NCBI RefSeq assembly: GCF_023702635.1
Contig: NZ_CP098455.1
Location: 1,426,001 to 1,490,000 of the forward strand
DNA length: 64,000 nucleotides
Source: Spongiibacter taiwanensis
Lineage (GTDB): Bacteria; Pseudomonadota; Gammaproteobacteria; Pseudomonadales; Spongiibacteraceae
Direction: 5' to 3'
Made by a program: the position numbers and the translations under genes. The notes under the pieces were generated by a model that saw only the letters and a program-made list of their open reading frames with translations, was not told where the DNA came from and did not search any database. How positions within the stretch are numbered: position 1 is the first letter of the stretch; each line of letters begins with the position of its first letter. This document shows positions 40,461 to 50,182 of the stretch, in pieces.

Positions 40461-41519
40461 CCCCATAACCGCCCGGAATTTATCGTCCGGGCAAGCACCC
40501 CACCCTCTCTCCGCCACCACCATGTAGGCCGCCAACAGGCTGAAAGACACTGACTGCAGACAACTATCACCCAGACTGTCGTTCCAACGAAGGCGCACTA
40601 CTGTCCAGAGTAGCTTTTGTATCCTCATGCTCGCGAACGCGGGCATCCAGAAAACTCAGATACGTTATCAACATACTGAATACCGCGCGTTCGCGGGTAT
40701 AACGATACTTCGGCAACCCCTCTGACCGGTCGTACACTCAGGCTTTCGTAATTCAAGTCCCGCCCCGACAGATACTGTTCCGCCCGCAATGTGAACAAGC
40801 CCTAGCAAGCCGTGGCTCAATTTATTCCGAGCAGCGGCGGGGATGGCAGGCATAAGGAAGTGGTATTCCCATCAGGGCATGTGCTGTTAATTTACATATC
40901 CAGCGCTTGTGCCTCTGCCGAGAGGATAAAATGAATTCGGTAAATTCGAGTGCGTAGCGCGCTCAAAAAGGAAGTAAATAGCAGACATAAAAAAACCCCC
41001 TCTTCAGGAGGGGATTTGAAGAGGGGGAAAACCTGTAGAGACAGGTTGGGGTGCTTTTTCAGCTCAAGGTTTTCCCGAGAGCAAAATTAAATTCTTTAAA
41101 AATCAACAGGTACCGCTTTCATTACAACAACTCCCACCCGTTCTCGGCACCGCGAAACAGCCGGTGGAAATACATCCGTTACCGAACGCTCAACAGCAAA
41201 CTCCATTACGTTAGTAAAAGTACGTATTCGTGTTGTTGGAATCCAGTATACAGAGTCACTGGGGGAGCGCATTGAGAAATATCAATTTTGCGCCGGTAAA
41301 GTAAGGCAAATTCTGCGCGGGAAATACCGATGTTTTATTATGTTGAACAACAGAACGGCTCGCTTGAATCCGTGCTCCGCGATAGCTCCCAGCACGCTGT
41401 ACTTGTTATGGCGACCGGCAGACAAATTACGACATTGCCAACCTGATCGACCAAGCAACTTCGGAAAAAGGCATTTCTAAATGATTCGCCTATTCACTAT
41501 ACTGGAAAGGGACAACAAC
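40461..41519. other. 1-kb region without protein genes, with structured elements
   Basis: No convincing coding frame was found: short frames here lack ribosome sites and have Cys/Trp/Arg-rich composition. The notable structure is at 40989-41047: a long hairpin whose T-run is on the minus strand, followed by a second hairpin. The rest (41060-41480) is mixed-composition sequence that must include the promoter of the receiver gene. Confidence 0.5.
40989..41027 (-). terminator. Orphan terminator, minus strand
   Basis: An 11-bp stem (40996-41006 with 41017-41027) is followed on the minus strand by seven Ts (complement of 40989-40995). No minus-strand gene lies upstream of it within the 1-kb gap, so it may end a small RNA. 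A second hairpin (41030-41036 with 41041-41047, loop AGAG) adjoins it. Confidence 0.55.
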
Positions 41520-41999
41520 ATGATATCGATTAATGGACGAGGCGCTTCTGATACGGCCTCACCTCCGGTGCAGGATTGGAACCACTCTATGTCGAGCAAC
41601 ACACTAGCAAAAATTCTCATCGTTGATGACGAACCTGCCTCCATTACCTCGCTGAAGGTCACTCTGGAGCATGCATCAAGCCTGATCTTTGCAGAGAGTG
41701 GTGCAGAGGCTATCGACGTGCTTGCCAAGGAAGAAGACATCGATCTCATCCTACTGGATGTAGAGCTTCCCGATTTGTCCGGTTTTAAAGTCTGCGAACG
41801 CATTAAGGCAAGCGATAAGCTTAAACATATTCCGGTGATATTCCTCACCGGTTATGAAGGACTCATATTTGAGTCCCAAGCCTTTGAGGCCGGTGCCGTC
41901 GACTACATTACCAAGCCTGCAAGCGTGTTCAGAGTGCTAATGCGCGTGAACGCCCACCTCATCCCGGAACACAAAATCAGCTTGAAGGGCCTGAGCTAG
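41520..41999 (+). CDS. Stand-alone response-regulator receiver protein
   Basis: The 159-residue protein consists of a 36-residue variable N-tail and a CheY-like receiver domain: ILIVDDEPASI (acid pair), LILLDVELPDLSG (phosphorylated Asp), VIFLTGYE (Thr switch) and DYITKPAS (Lys). No output domain follows. ATG 41520 has AAGGG 8 bases upstream; ATG 41481 is also possible and would add 13 residues. It converges with the hybrid histidine kinase gene (42065-45064), which may be its phosphodonor through the HPt domain. This partnership is inference from position. Confidence 0.82.
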   Translation: MISINGRGASDTASPPVQDWNHSMSSNTLAKILIVDDEPASITSLKVTLEHASSLIFAESGAEAIDVLAKEEDIDLILLDVELPDLSGFKVCERIKASDKLKHIPVIFLTGYEGLIFESQAFEAGAVDYITKPASVFRVLMRVNAHLIPEHKISLKGLS

Positions 42000-42064
42000 C
42001 CCCTCAGCCCCTAAATCAGTACCACCCATAACCGACGTTTCAGCCACCGCTTGCCCCCTGAGCA

Positions 42065-45064
42065 CTATGACAGCTCAAGGATACTTTTAAGCTGCGCGAC
42101 CGTTTCCTCTGTTTTATCCAGCAACGCCTCAACGCTTGCCCCCTCATCTTGTCGTAAGGCCTGGCGAGTTTCTGCCGTCAATTGGGCCAGCGCTACCGCG
42201 CCGACAGTCCCGGCCGCGCCCACCAGCTTATGCACCAGGCGACGCTTTGCAGCGCCGTCTAGCGGGCCGCGCCGCCATCCCACCATATCCTTCTCCACGC
42301 CTTTTACAAACGCTTCAGCCACCCGAATGTAAGCTGCCGCGCCAATCATTGGATACACCGTTTCTTCCGGCTGAAAGTCGTCAAGGAGAAAGAGTCGCTC
42401 CACTGGACCGGGGTGACTGCCGGCATCACCCGGCTGCGCCGGGGCTTCAGCGGGGGCGCGAGGCTCCGCTGCCCTGGGACGCCAGTATTTAAGGATGGTC
42501 TGCAATAGGGTCACTGTACTGATCGGCTTGGCAATGTGGTCGTTCATACCACTGTCTCTGGCCCGTTCAATATCATCCTGAAAGCTGGCCGCAGAGATCG
42601 CCACCACCGGGAGTTCGTCAGCATCAAAGCGCCGACGGATCGCCTTGGTCGCCTCATAGCCGTTCATCTCCGGCATCTGGATATCCATAAAAACCAGATC
42701 AAAACGACTGCGATTAACCTGTTCTACCGCTGCTGCTCCGCTGTCTACCAGCACAACATCAAGCCCAAAGCTGACAAATAATTCATGCAACAAGACCTGG
42801 TTGTAGCTGTTGTCATCCACCACCAAAATCCGCGGTGCGACCGTGCGCTGAAGACGGGTGCGCAGTTGCTTCATCAACAGTTCCAAGGCCTGGTGTTTGT
42901 CGTCCGCACCATGAAGGCGGCGCTTTTCAACAACCTGCGCGCCCAGCGCATCAATCACAGCCGACATACTGATCGGCTTTGCAAGGGTGGTCAGTTGGGC
43001 GATATCCCCCAGTTCGCCCAGATTGGATAGCTGTGTATCGCTAACAATCAACAACTTGCCCAGCGGTTCCCGGTCTGCATTGTTCGCAATCAGGTCCAGC
43101 TTGCGCGCAAAGGCCAACCCCTCCGAACCAACATCCATAAGAACGTACTGGTAGGCATTAGAAGACTCTACTGTTGCCGCATAGGCATCAACGGCCTCCC
43201 TGACAGAGTCAAAACAGTCGATCATAACGCCGCGCGCCTCAAACCAATGCCGCAGCAGCTCCTGCATCTTTTGGTTTTTGTCGACCACCATCACCCGCTC
43301 GGGCAGGCTGTGCAACCTGGCCTTGGAAACCTGTCGCCCCCGACTGGCTACGGCCAAACTCAGACGAAAATGGAACCGCGACCCCTGGCCCTCTGTCGAT
43401 TCAAACTCCAGGGTACTGCCCATCAACTCGAGCAGCTGCTGGGTAATGACCAGACCCAATCCGCTGCCACCATAGCGGCGCGCAATCACACTCTCGCCCT
43501 GCTCGAAGGCTTTGCCGATTCGCGCCTGCACCTCCTCGCTCATGCCGATCCCGGTATCTTCCACTTCGACTTCGACCGACCCGACGGTTTCTGACGCATC
43601 CACCAGGGACACCGCCACCCGAACAACCCCCTCGTTGGTAAACTTGATGGCGTTACCAATCAGGTTGTTCAGCACCTGAGACAAACGAAGGGGGTCGCCG
43701 TAAAACGGCACCTCGAAAAGTTCATCATCGACCTCTGACACGAGCCGCAGTGCCTGATTGTCCGCATCGCCGGCAAACAGCAGGAACGACTTATCAATCA
43801 GCTCATTGATCAACACCGGCACATTTTCCAAGTGCATGCCGCCAGCCTCTACCCTGCTGACATCGAGAATGTCATTGATCAACGACAGCAGACTGTTTGC
43901 CGACGCCATGACCACCGGCATATTGCGATCGATAAAGGCCGGATCACGGTTGCGATCCATGAGTTCTACCAAACCGATGATTGCAGTGAGGGGGGTACGA
44001 ATCTCGTGACTCATATTGCTGAAAAAGCGGCTTTTGTAATCGCTGCTTTGGCGAAGCTGCGCCACCTGATTGGCCAACAAGCCATTGAGGGATTCCAGAC
44101 GGCGTTCGTAGCGGAAAATATAGGCACAAATTGCAGCAGACAGCACAGCCAGCCCCACAAAAAGCCAAATCGGCGCCCTTGCCGCCTGTTTAAGGAGTTG
44201 TTGCCGATAATCCTGGGTGAATTCGACGGCTACCAAGTACTGACGGGGCCCCTCCTCGATAAGACCGCTGAGCGGCTCAACCGAGCCCCCTTCAAGATCC
44301 TGAAGATCAACTGCATGTTCTGAGCTTGTGCCCCGCGTCATCTCGATCAAGGATTGCCAGGCACCGCCGGCATCGCCGGTGTCAATTAGCAGGGCGCCAC
44401 GGCGATCAAACAAGCGTAGCAGCTGCCCTTCACCGATCGACGCATAAATTGCTTCAAACAAGGCGGCCAGATTGAAGTTCATTACTAACACACCACGGCG
44501 CAGGCCCTCCGCCTCGCCAGTCCCAATCGACAGGCGCACAGTAGGCTCATAGGGTTGCACAATCGCGCCGTTTTCAATGTTCAAATCGATTTGCGATACA
44601 TGAACATCCCCCGAGGGCGAATCCAGCGCCTCCCGGAAGTAATAGCGTTCGGACTTGTCTTGTAGTCTCTCGCTGGCAGACACGCCACCGGGGTCACGGT
44701 TTAACCTGGCCTGTTCCTGCCCGCGCGGGTCTAGCCAGCGCAATTGGGACAGAAGGTGGGACATCTCAAAATAGGGGCGAAAAAATGCTTCCAACGCTTC
44801 CCGATTAACAGGCTGGCCGGGAGCAAGATGCCCACTACCAATGAGCTCAAGCTTCATCGCCAGGAGCAGACGCCCCATGGCACTGACTTCATCTTCCAAC
44901 GCTTCGACATTGGCGTCCCGCACTCGCTCCAACTGCTCCAGCTGAAAACGCAAAGACTGGTCGTATTGACTTTGGAACAGTACGCCGCAGGCAAGGGCAG
45001 ACAAGCCGATCAGCGCCGCAAACAGAGTCAGCACGCGCAGCAAAATTTTATTCTGGTAGTGCAT
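42065..45064 (-). CDS. Hybrid sensor histidine kinase with two receivers and HPt domain
   Basis: The 999-residue protein has a transmembrane helix (about 9-29), a periplasmic sensor region (30-297), and a second helix (298-316). A HisKA domain follows (SHEIRTPL, His353), then a HATPase domain (NNLIGNAIKFTNEG, DTGIGM, GGSGLGLVI). The first receiver is degenerate (VMVVDKNQ, Asp644 kept but one acid-pocket residue lost). The second receiver is complete (ILVVDDN, FMDIQMPEMNG with Asp794, KPIS), and the C-terminal HPt domain has His945 in HKLVGAAGTVG. This is the BarA/GacS-like unorthodox phosphorelay layout. The signal is unknown. The ATG follows GGCGGGGTGA. The receiver gene at 41520 is a candidate target. 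Confidence 0.9.
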   Translation of the reverse strand: MHYQNKILLRVLTLFAALIGLSALACGVLFQSQYDQSLRFQLEQLERVRDANVEALEDEVSAMGRLLLAMKLELIGSGHLAPGQPVNREALEAFFRPYFEMSHLLSQLRWLDPRGQEQARLNRDPGGVSASERLQDKSERYYFREALDSPSGDVHVSQIDLNIENGAIVQPYEPTVRLSIGTGEAEGLRRGVLVMNFNLAALFEAIYASIGEGQLLRLFDRRGALLIDTGDAGGAWQSLIEMTRGTSSEHAVDLQDLEGGSVEPLSGLIEEGPRQYLVAVEFTQDYRQQLLKQAARAPIWLFVGLAVLSAAICAYIFRYERRLESLNGLLANQVAQLRQSSDYKSRFFSNMSHEIRTPLTAIIGLVELMDRNRDPAFIDRNMPVVMASANSLLSLINDILDVSRVEAGGMHLENVPVLINELIDKSFLLFAGDADNQALRLVSEVDDELFEVPFYGDPLRLSQVLNNLIGNAIKFTNEGVVRVAVSLVDASETVGSVEVEVEDTGIGMSEEVQARIGKAFEQGESVIARRYGGSGLGLVITQQLLELMGSTLEFESTEGQGSRFHFRLSLAVASRGRQVSKARLHSLPERVMVVDKNQKMQELLRHWFEARGVMIDCFDSVREAVDAYAATVESSNAYQYVLMDVGSEGLAFARKLDLIANNADREPLGKLLIVSDTQLSNLGELGDIAQLTTLAKPISMSAVIDALGAQVVEKRRLHGADDKHQALELLMKQLRTRLQRTVAPRILVVDDNSYNQVLLHELFVSFGLDVVLVDSGAAAVEQVNRSRFDLVFMDIQMPEMNGYEATKAIRRRFDADELPVVAISAASFQDDIERARDSGMNDHIAKPISTVTLLQTILKYWRPRAAEPRAPAEAPAQPGDAGSHPGPVERLFLLDDFQPEETVYPMIGAAAYIRVAEAFVKGVEKDMVGWRRGPLDGAAKRRLVHKLVGAAGTVGAVALAQLTAETRQALRQDEGASVEALLDKTEETVAQLKSILELS

Positions 45065-45259
45065 TCACCCCGCCTAGCAAACACGCCCTTTGGAGAGCCC
45101 CATAGTGGCCCGCAAACCGCACAGACGCAACTCGCTAACGGCGCGAATCAAGGCGAGCACCGGCATCACAAGCGAAAAGACCGATTGTTTTAACAACCGT
45201 CAAATTTCCGGTCGATTCGGCACTGCTCAGCCACATCGCCCCAGCTTTTTGACCTCTGT

Positions 45260-45619
45260 CTATTTGGCTTTAAACGCCCGCACGGCTTCGTTGAAGGCCT
45301 CCGAAGTTTGGTGCATTTTTTCAACGGTCTGGTCATAGGCCAGCAAGATCCGCTGCTGCTGGTCTTCGGTGATGTCTTCACCCAACTTTACTTCCGTTGC
45401 CTTCAGGCACTGAATGTAGAATTCCCCCTGGGCAACATACTCTTTAACCGCCTTCTGAGACGTCACCAGCTCCGCTTCCGTCGCAGCGGCACCATCGGGA
45501 ATCTCCGGGCCGTCACCGAGGGGCGTACACTCCCGTTCAGCCGCCATAACCGGAACCGACAAACTGAACAGCAAAGTCATCATCGTCAGCAATTGCGTTC
45601 GCTTGGCTTTAATCATCAT
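45260..45619 (-). CDS. Small secreted helical protein of unknown function
   Basis: The 119-residue protein has a signal peptide (MMIKAKRTQLLTMMTLLFSLSVPVMA-A). The helical, acidic mature part contains ECTPLGDGPEIPDGAAATEAELVTSQKAVKEYV, YIQCLKATE and a long final helix. The two cysteines could pair. The start at 45619 is chosen because GGAGG lies 8 bases upstream; the longer frame adds unrelated residues before the signal peptide. No family is recognised with certainty. Confidence 0.65.
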   Translation of the reverse strand: MMIKAKRTQLLTMMTLLFSLSVPVMAAERECTPLGDGPEIPDGAAATEAELVTSQKAVKEYVAQGEFYIQCLKATEVKLGEDITEDQQQRILLAYDQTVEKMHQTSEAFNEAVRAFKAK

Positions 45620-45953
45620 TTTATTTTCCTCCATTGTTTCCCATGTACCACTGCCCTGCTTCAACACCCGGCATAGCAAGGCCAAGCGCAACAAAACCCG
45701 GCAATTCAGCAGCGGGAATCTCGTTTACAGAACCGGTGCGGGTGAACTACAGACCAACACCCGAGCAGGTGCACGCTAACACGACCTTGATCTGACATGC
45801 ACACCTGCCAACCGATGAACTCTTTAACCGATTTGCAGTCGGTATAACCAATGCGGTCGAACAGCTCCGCGCGCAGCGGCACTTTTTCTTTCGCCTGCGG
45901 CGCCACCTTTCGACAGCCGTTACAACTGAAATGCTTCCCCGGGGGAAAATAAA

Positions 45954-47054
45954 ATGAGTAAAAAACGCCACTTCCACTCTTCTCGCCAAACCGCAGAAAC
46001 GCTGACCAAGGCGACCCTTCTCAGCGTCGGCGGCCTCGGCCTAGCCCTGCTCACCGCCTGTGGCAGTGGCGGCGGCAGCGGCAGTTCCAGCGACACCGGC
46101 ACCGCCTCCTTCGCGGTAACCGATGGCCCGGTTGATGATGTCGATAGCATCCACCTGACCTTCAGCCGCATTGATATCAAACCCAAGGAAGGCCCCGCCG
46201 AAGAGTTTATCTTTGACGAGCCAGTCATTATCGAAAACCTTCTTGCCCTGACCGGAAATGCCTCCCAGGAGGTAGTGAGTGACCGGGAGGTTCCCGCCGG
46301 GGAGTACCAGTGGATTCGCATCTATGTGGAGGGGGGATTCCCCGACTCCTATGTGGTGCCATCGTCCGGCGGCCCCGAAGAGGATCTGTTCATCCCCGGA
46401 CAGCAGAACGGCAATAGCAATGGCAACCCTCGCTTTTTGCAGCTCAACTCGGGGTTCATCGTGCCCGCCGGAGGTGAAGCCGACTTCACCCTCGACTTTG
46501 TATTGCGCAAAGGTCTGACCAAACCGGCCAATGGCGATGGCTACTACTTGCTGCGCCCCGCCATGCGTCTGATCAACAATGTTGAGGTGGGCACCATTGT
46601 CGGCACCGTCGATGCCACCGTGTTGGCCAGCACCCGTTGCGCCGCCTCTGAGGGCAATACGGTCTATTTGTACGAGGGCGATATTACGACTGCCGGGCAA
46701 GCACCGGATGATGTCTACGACCCCGGCATTGAAGGTGGCAGCGATGAGGTGATGGACGCCGAGGGTGCTCGCCCCGTCACGACAGCAGAAGTGGTGCAGG
46801 ACAACGACGGCGCGATGTCCTTTGAGATCGGCTTTGTCCGGGAGATTGAAGCGGGGTACAGCCTGGCCTTTACTTGCGAATCCAGCAACGATTTCGCCGC
46901 CACGGATGACGACATCACCTTCACTGAAGTGGTCTACACCCAGGTAGAAGCGGGACAGACTGCGACCGTGACCTTCACCGAACTGCCGCCGGAACCCGTA
47001 CAAGATACCACCGGCAATGAGGGCTCTGCCGAGGAAGAGCAAACCTTGCTCTAA
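45954..47054 (+). CDS. DUF4382-domain lipoprotein
   Basis: The 366-residue protein has a long signal peptide with lipobox LLTAC (Cys about 36) followed by a Gly/Ser linker. A DUF4382 domain follows (about residues 48-200): ASFAVTDGPVDDVDSIHLTFSRIDI, VPAGEYQWIRIYVE and FIVPAGGEADFTLDFVLRKGL are typical. The C-terminal part (TIVGTVDATVLASTRC... and TVTFTELPPEP) looks like a carboxypeptidase-regulatory-type beta sandwich, and the tail is acidic. CGGGGGAAAA precedes the ATG. It is a cell-envelope lipoprotein of unknown role, possibly carbohydrate- or protein-binding. It stands alone. Confidence 0.82.
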   Translation: MSKKRHFHSSRQTAETLTKATLLSVGGLGLALLTACGSGGGSGSSSDTGTASFAVTDGPVDDVDSIHLTFSRIDIKPKEGPAEEFIFDEPVIIENLLALTGNASQEVVSDREVPAGEYQWIRIYVEGGFPDSYVVPSSGGPEEDLFIPGQQNGNSNGNPRFLQLNSGFIVPAGGEADFTLDFVLRKGLTKPANGDGYYLLRPAMRLINNVEVGTIVGTVDATVLASTRCAASEGNTVYLYEGDITTAGQAPDDVYDPGIEGGSDEVMDAEGARPVTTAEVVQDNDGAMSFEIGFVREIEAGYSLAFTCESSNDFAATDDDITFTEVVYTQVEAGQTATVTFTELPPEPVQDTTGNEGSAEEEQTLL

Positions 47055-47118
47055 TCACCCTGTGCATCAACAGCCAAGCTCCGAGGGCTTGGCTGTCTCC
47101 CTCTCTACTCAAACCCCG

Positions 47119-48303
47119 CTAAACGCCAAACCGCGCCCGCAGCTCCGCCACAAAGGCCACATAGCCGGCCATCTCGGTTTCGATTCCCGCCTGGCTAAGG
47201 CCAAACTCTTCCAGCGAATAGACGAATTTACCCTTGGCATGGGCCGGGTTTTCCCCATCCCAGGCGGCAATTCGGCTTCGTGTGGCCTCGGTGAATGGCA
47301 TGCCACAAAACTGGTAGATCGCCTCGGCAATGGCGGTACTGTTTTTCACCATCGCTTCAAAGGGATAATCCAGGATCGGCAGGTCGGTGATGCGCTGGCG
47401 GTTGGCCAAATGCAGATTGAGCTGTCCCGCTAGCGCGCTCTGCAGCCCCACCGGATCCACAAAGGCATCACCAAAGGGCATATGAAAATATTTCAGCAGC
47501 TTACATATGGACGGCACTGTAGCCAGCGGCGTGCGATGGGTCATCACCAATTTGGCATCGGGAAACACCGACAGCAACTCCGGCTCAAAACCATAATAGG
47601 TCGGCGCCTTTAACACCCAGGGTTTGTCGGCAGAGGCCAGACCCTGCCACTGCAGATATTTCAAAACGTCCTTAAGGAACTCGACGTTGGTGATCATGCC
47701 CTGACTGCCCAGACCAGCGAACCAGGTCATGTATTCCGGCACTTCGGAATAGGCGAAAAAGGACGGCGCAACAAAGCACTGCTCGGTTAGCAGGGAGTCT
47801 TCCTCGGCGGCAAAGGTGGCAAAGTCGTGGCCGGTTTTGCTCTCGGGCACGGTCTCATCGAGCCAGCGACAGTAGGCATCGGCAGCGTCAATACGTGGCT
47901 GCGTTGATTCGTTAGGGTCGCCACTGAACAGCGCGGGGTACTGGACCTGCCAAAAGGGCATGTAGTTGAAATCCCCGGTGGCCGCCAGCACCCGCTGGGT
48001 TTTGGTGGTACCGCTGCGGGCCATACCCAGCACAAACACCGGCGCACACACTTCCTGCTCGGCAATCTCGGGGTGGGCCGCAAAATCCCGCTGCATTCGC
48101 AGGCGATTGCACAACAACCGCAGTAACTTATTCTGTTTGGCGATCGCGCCATGCTGATGAAGGCAGCTCGGGCCATTAAGATCGCGAAGTAGAATTTCCA
48201 GCGGTTCCCTGACCGCATTATCGTCGCGATCAATGCCGGTCAGGCGACGCGCCTCGGCCAGTAATTCGTCCAGACTCATCGGGATGGGATAGTGCGAACT
48301 CAA
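47119..48303 (-). CDS. Sulfotransferase-family protein 1
   Basis: The 394-residue protein belongs to the Sulfotransfer_3-type family. The 5'-phosphosulfate-binding loop reads VFVLGMARSGTTKTQRVL (about residues 90-107), and the 3'-phosphate region reads KLVMTHRTPLATVPSICKLL. Members transfer sulfate from PAPS to a hydroxyl of a small molecule. It starts at TTG 48303, overlapping the stop of the DapB-like gene by 4 bases, with AGGAG 8 bases upstream; the internal ATG at 48279 has no ribosome site. It is the last gene of the minus-strand arm of the island. The acceptor is unknown. Some family members in catabolic islands may not be true sulfotransferases. Confidence 0.82.
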   Translation of the reverse strand: MSSHYPIPMSLDELLAEARRLTGIDRDDNAVREPLEILLRDLNGPSCLHQHGAIAKQNKLLRLLCNRLRMQRDFAAHPEIAEQEVCAPVFVLGMARSGTTKTQRVLAATGDFNYMPFWQVQYPALFSGDPNESTQPRIDAADAYCRWLDETVPESKTGHDFATFAAEEDSLLTEQCFVAPSFFAYSEVPEYMTWFAGLGSQGMITNVEFLKDVLKYLQWQGLASADKPWVLKAPTYYGFEPELLSVFPDAKLVMTHRTPLATVPSICKLLKYFHMPFGDAFVDPVGLQSALAGQLNLHLANRQRITDLPILDYPFEAMVKNSTAIAEAIYQFCGMPFTEATRSRIAAWDGENPAHAKGKFVYSLEEFGLSQAGIETEMAGYVAFVAELRARFGV

Positions 48304-49346
48304 GATTCAACTCCTGTTATGGGTAGCGCGCAACGCAGCGGACCGAGCTCGGACACGGTGACCACACCGGGGCGAGCATTGATCACATCCGTGATGCGGT
48401 TAAACAGACAGCCCGCCGTGGTCAGGTCACTGTCTTTGCGATTGTTGCGCAGTTCGTTACGCGGCGTACCGTCAACCGACCAGAACACATGTTCCTCTTC
48501 CTCGGCAAAGAACAAGCGCAACTCAATATTAAAGGTCGCCGACACCCCTTGGGCGGTATCCACCTTCCCGGCAATTCGGGTGCCCACCGAGGTCCCCGCA
48601 GGTATCGCCTCGCCGCTCCAGGGATTAGTAATGGGCCGCGAGTAGACCACCGGCTCAATCTCAACCCGACTCGCCACCACCTCAAACCCCACCGCCGTCA
48701 GCACCTGCTCGCAAATGGTTTTATAAGACGCGCCAAAGGCCGCATTGTGCAGCCCGCGCTCGTAAAACCCCTCGGGGCTGATACCTATCCCCACGAAGGC
48801 GGCCTGTTCAAAGCTACCGACCTGACCGTACACATCAGTGATGCTGGAATGGGTGAGGGAGCGAATCTGGGTGCAGGGGCCCAGCAGCAAAATGCCGCTC
48901 CAAATGCGCGACATATCCCAGATGCCGCCACCGGTAAAGGTCACACCCTTGGCCTTGGCCAAGGTATCCAGCTCGGCGGCCCGGTCAGGATTACAGCCCT
49001 GAGGGAAGTAAGATTCGGAGCCGTGGCAAAGCACATTCAAGCCCGCCTCCAACAAACGCTGGTGGGCCTCGTAATTGACGCTGAGCAGGTTGCTCAGGGT
49101 AACGATGCCAATATCGGCATCGAGGGTGCGGAAGTCTGCTGTATCGCAGTCTTGCACAACAACGCCAAGCTCTTTATCCAGTCCGGCGAGCCGGCCGATA
49201 TCCTGACCGACCTTGCTCCCAGCCCGATTGAAGGCCGCCACAATCTGCCAACCCCGCTGATGAGCCAGGCGAACAATATGACAGCCATATTGGCCGGTGC
49301 CGTAAATCACCAGGCGAGGTGATGAAGCGGTATTAACTGCGGTCAT
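48300..49346 (-). CDS. DapB-like NAD(P)H-dependent oxidoreductase
   Basis: The 348-residue protein has an N-terminal Rossmann motif (LVIYGTGQYGCHIVRLAHQRGW). The layout is that of the dihydrodipicolinate-reductase-like family, which includes 2,4-diaminopentanoate dehydrogenase: VVQDCDTADF, LNVLCHGSE and FTGGGIWDMSRIWSGILLLG. It lacks the lysine-pathway context of true DapB. The start at 49346 (MTAVNTASS) is preferred over an in-frame TTG 12 bases upstream. It is co-transcribed with the SDR gene (36-base gap) and sulfotransferase 1 (4-base overlap). It probably oxidises or reduces an intermediate of the island's pathway. Confidence 0.75.
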   Translation of the reverse strand: MTAVNTASSPRLVIYGTGQYGCHIVRLAHQRGWQIVAAFNRAGSKVGQDIGRLAGLDKELGVVVQDCDTADFRTLDADIGIVTLSNLLSVNYEAHQRLLEAGLNVLCHGSESYFPQGCNPDRAAELDTLAKAKGVTFTGGGIWDMSRIWSGILLLGPCTQIRSLTHSSITDVYGQVGSFEQAAFVGIGISPEGFYERGLHNAAFGASYKTICEQVLTAVGFEVVASRVEIEPVVYSRPITNPWSGEAIPAGTSVGTRIAGKVDTAQGVSATFNIELRLFFAEEEEHVFWSVDGTPRNELRNNRKDSDLTTAGCLFNRITDVINARPGVVTVSELGPLRCALPITGVES

Positions 49347-49382
49347 CGCTTTATCCAAGTTTATTTCCCGTTCGACACGCTG

Positions 49383-50162
49383 TTATACCAGACCAATGGA
49401 GTGACCCGCATCAACCGTCACCACGCTTCCATTCATATGGCAAGATGCATCGCTGGCCAAGAGCAGCAAAGGTCCATCAAGCTCCTCCACCCTTCCCAGG
49501 CGCTGCAAAGGATGCATTTGAATAAGTGCACGCCCTTCTTCGGAATCAAACAAACCCGAGGAAAGCTCGGTATCGAAGTACCCCGGCGACAGGGCATTGA
49601 CGCGAATACCCGTGCCAAACAAATCCCGGGCCATGGCCTTGGTCATGTGGTTCGACGCCGCTTTCAAACTGCTGTAGCCCATCAGACCGGGCATCACTCG
49701 CTCGCCGGTAATCGACGTGACCATCACAATCGCGGCGCTCTGATTGCTGGCTTTAAGGCGGCGCGCAAAGCTGCGACACAACTTCATCGCGCCCGTCAGG
49801 TTGGTGCTGACCATGGCATCCCAACCTTCGTCGCTCTGCTCGGGAAACAGACCGCCAAAATCCACCTGGGCTGCACAATTGACCAGCACATTGGCCTGAC
49901 CAAAATGGGCCTCGGCCTGCTCAAAAATGTGCTCAATGGCTGCGGCATCAGTGAGATCGGCTGCCACGGCGATCGCCTGCCCGCCCTCCTCGCGAATCGC
50001 GGCAGCAACGGTTTCCAGCCGGTCCAGATTGCGGGCCACACAAACCACCTGGGCACCGGCCCTGGCCAGCACGGAGGAAAAACGTTTACCCATGCCAGTG
50101 CCGGCACCCGTGATCACCGCAATTTTTCCCTGCATGCAAAAGATCGGATTGCTATCAGACAT
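49383..50162 (-). CDS. Short-chain dehydrogenase/reductase (classical SDR)
   Basis: The 259-residue protein shows the classical SDR motifs: cofactor loop TGAGTGMGKRF, DLTDAAAIE, VNCAAQ (in place of NNAG), catalytic Ser in MVTSITGE, and YSSLKAASN with the catalytic Tyr and Lys. The C-terminal ASCHMNGSVVTVDAGHSIGLV is typical. Arg after the second strand (CVARNLDR) suggests NADP(H). The start at 50162 has GAGGAG about 9 bases upstream and lies 20 bases after the stop of the DUF1214 gene. It likely interconverts a secondary alcohol and a ketone on the island's substrate. Confidence 0.9.
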   Translation of the reverse strand: MSDSNPIFCMQGKIAVITGAGTGMGKRFSSVLARAGAQVVCVARNLDRLETVAAAIREEGGQAIAVAADLTDAAAIEHIFEQAEAHFGQANVLVNCAAQVDFGGLFPEQSDEGWDAMVSTNLTGAMKLCRSFARRLKASNQSAAIVMVTSITGERVMPGLMGYSSLKAASNHMTKAMARDLFGTGIRVNALSPGYFDTELSSGLFDSEEGRALIQMHPLQRLGRVEELDGPLLLLASDASCHMNGSVVTVDAGHSIGLV

Positions 50163-50182
50163 CTCAATATGCTCCTCAACCA

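Noticed and set aside
45706..45906. Minus-strand frame of about 66 residues with CNGC and protein-like patches upstream of the DUF4382 gene
   Set aside because: It has only a GTG start without a ribosome site and runs into the control region of the DUF4382 gene. A Cys/Trp/Arg-rich tail and no family similarity make chance more likely.
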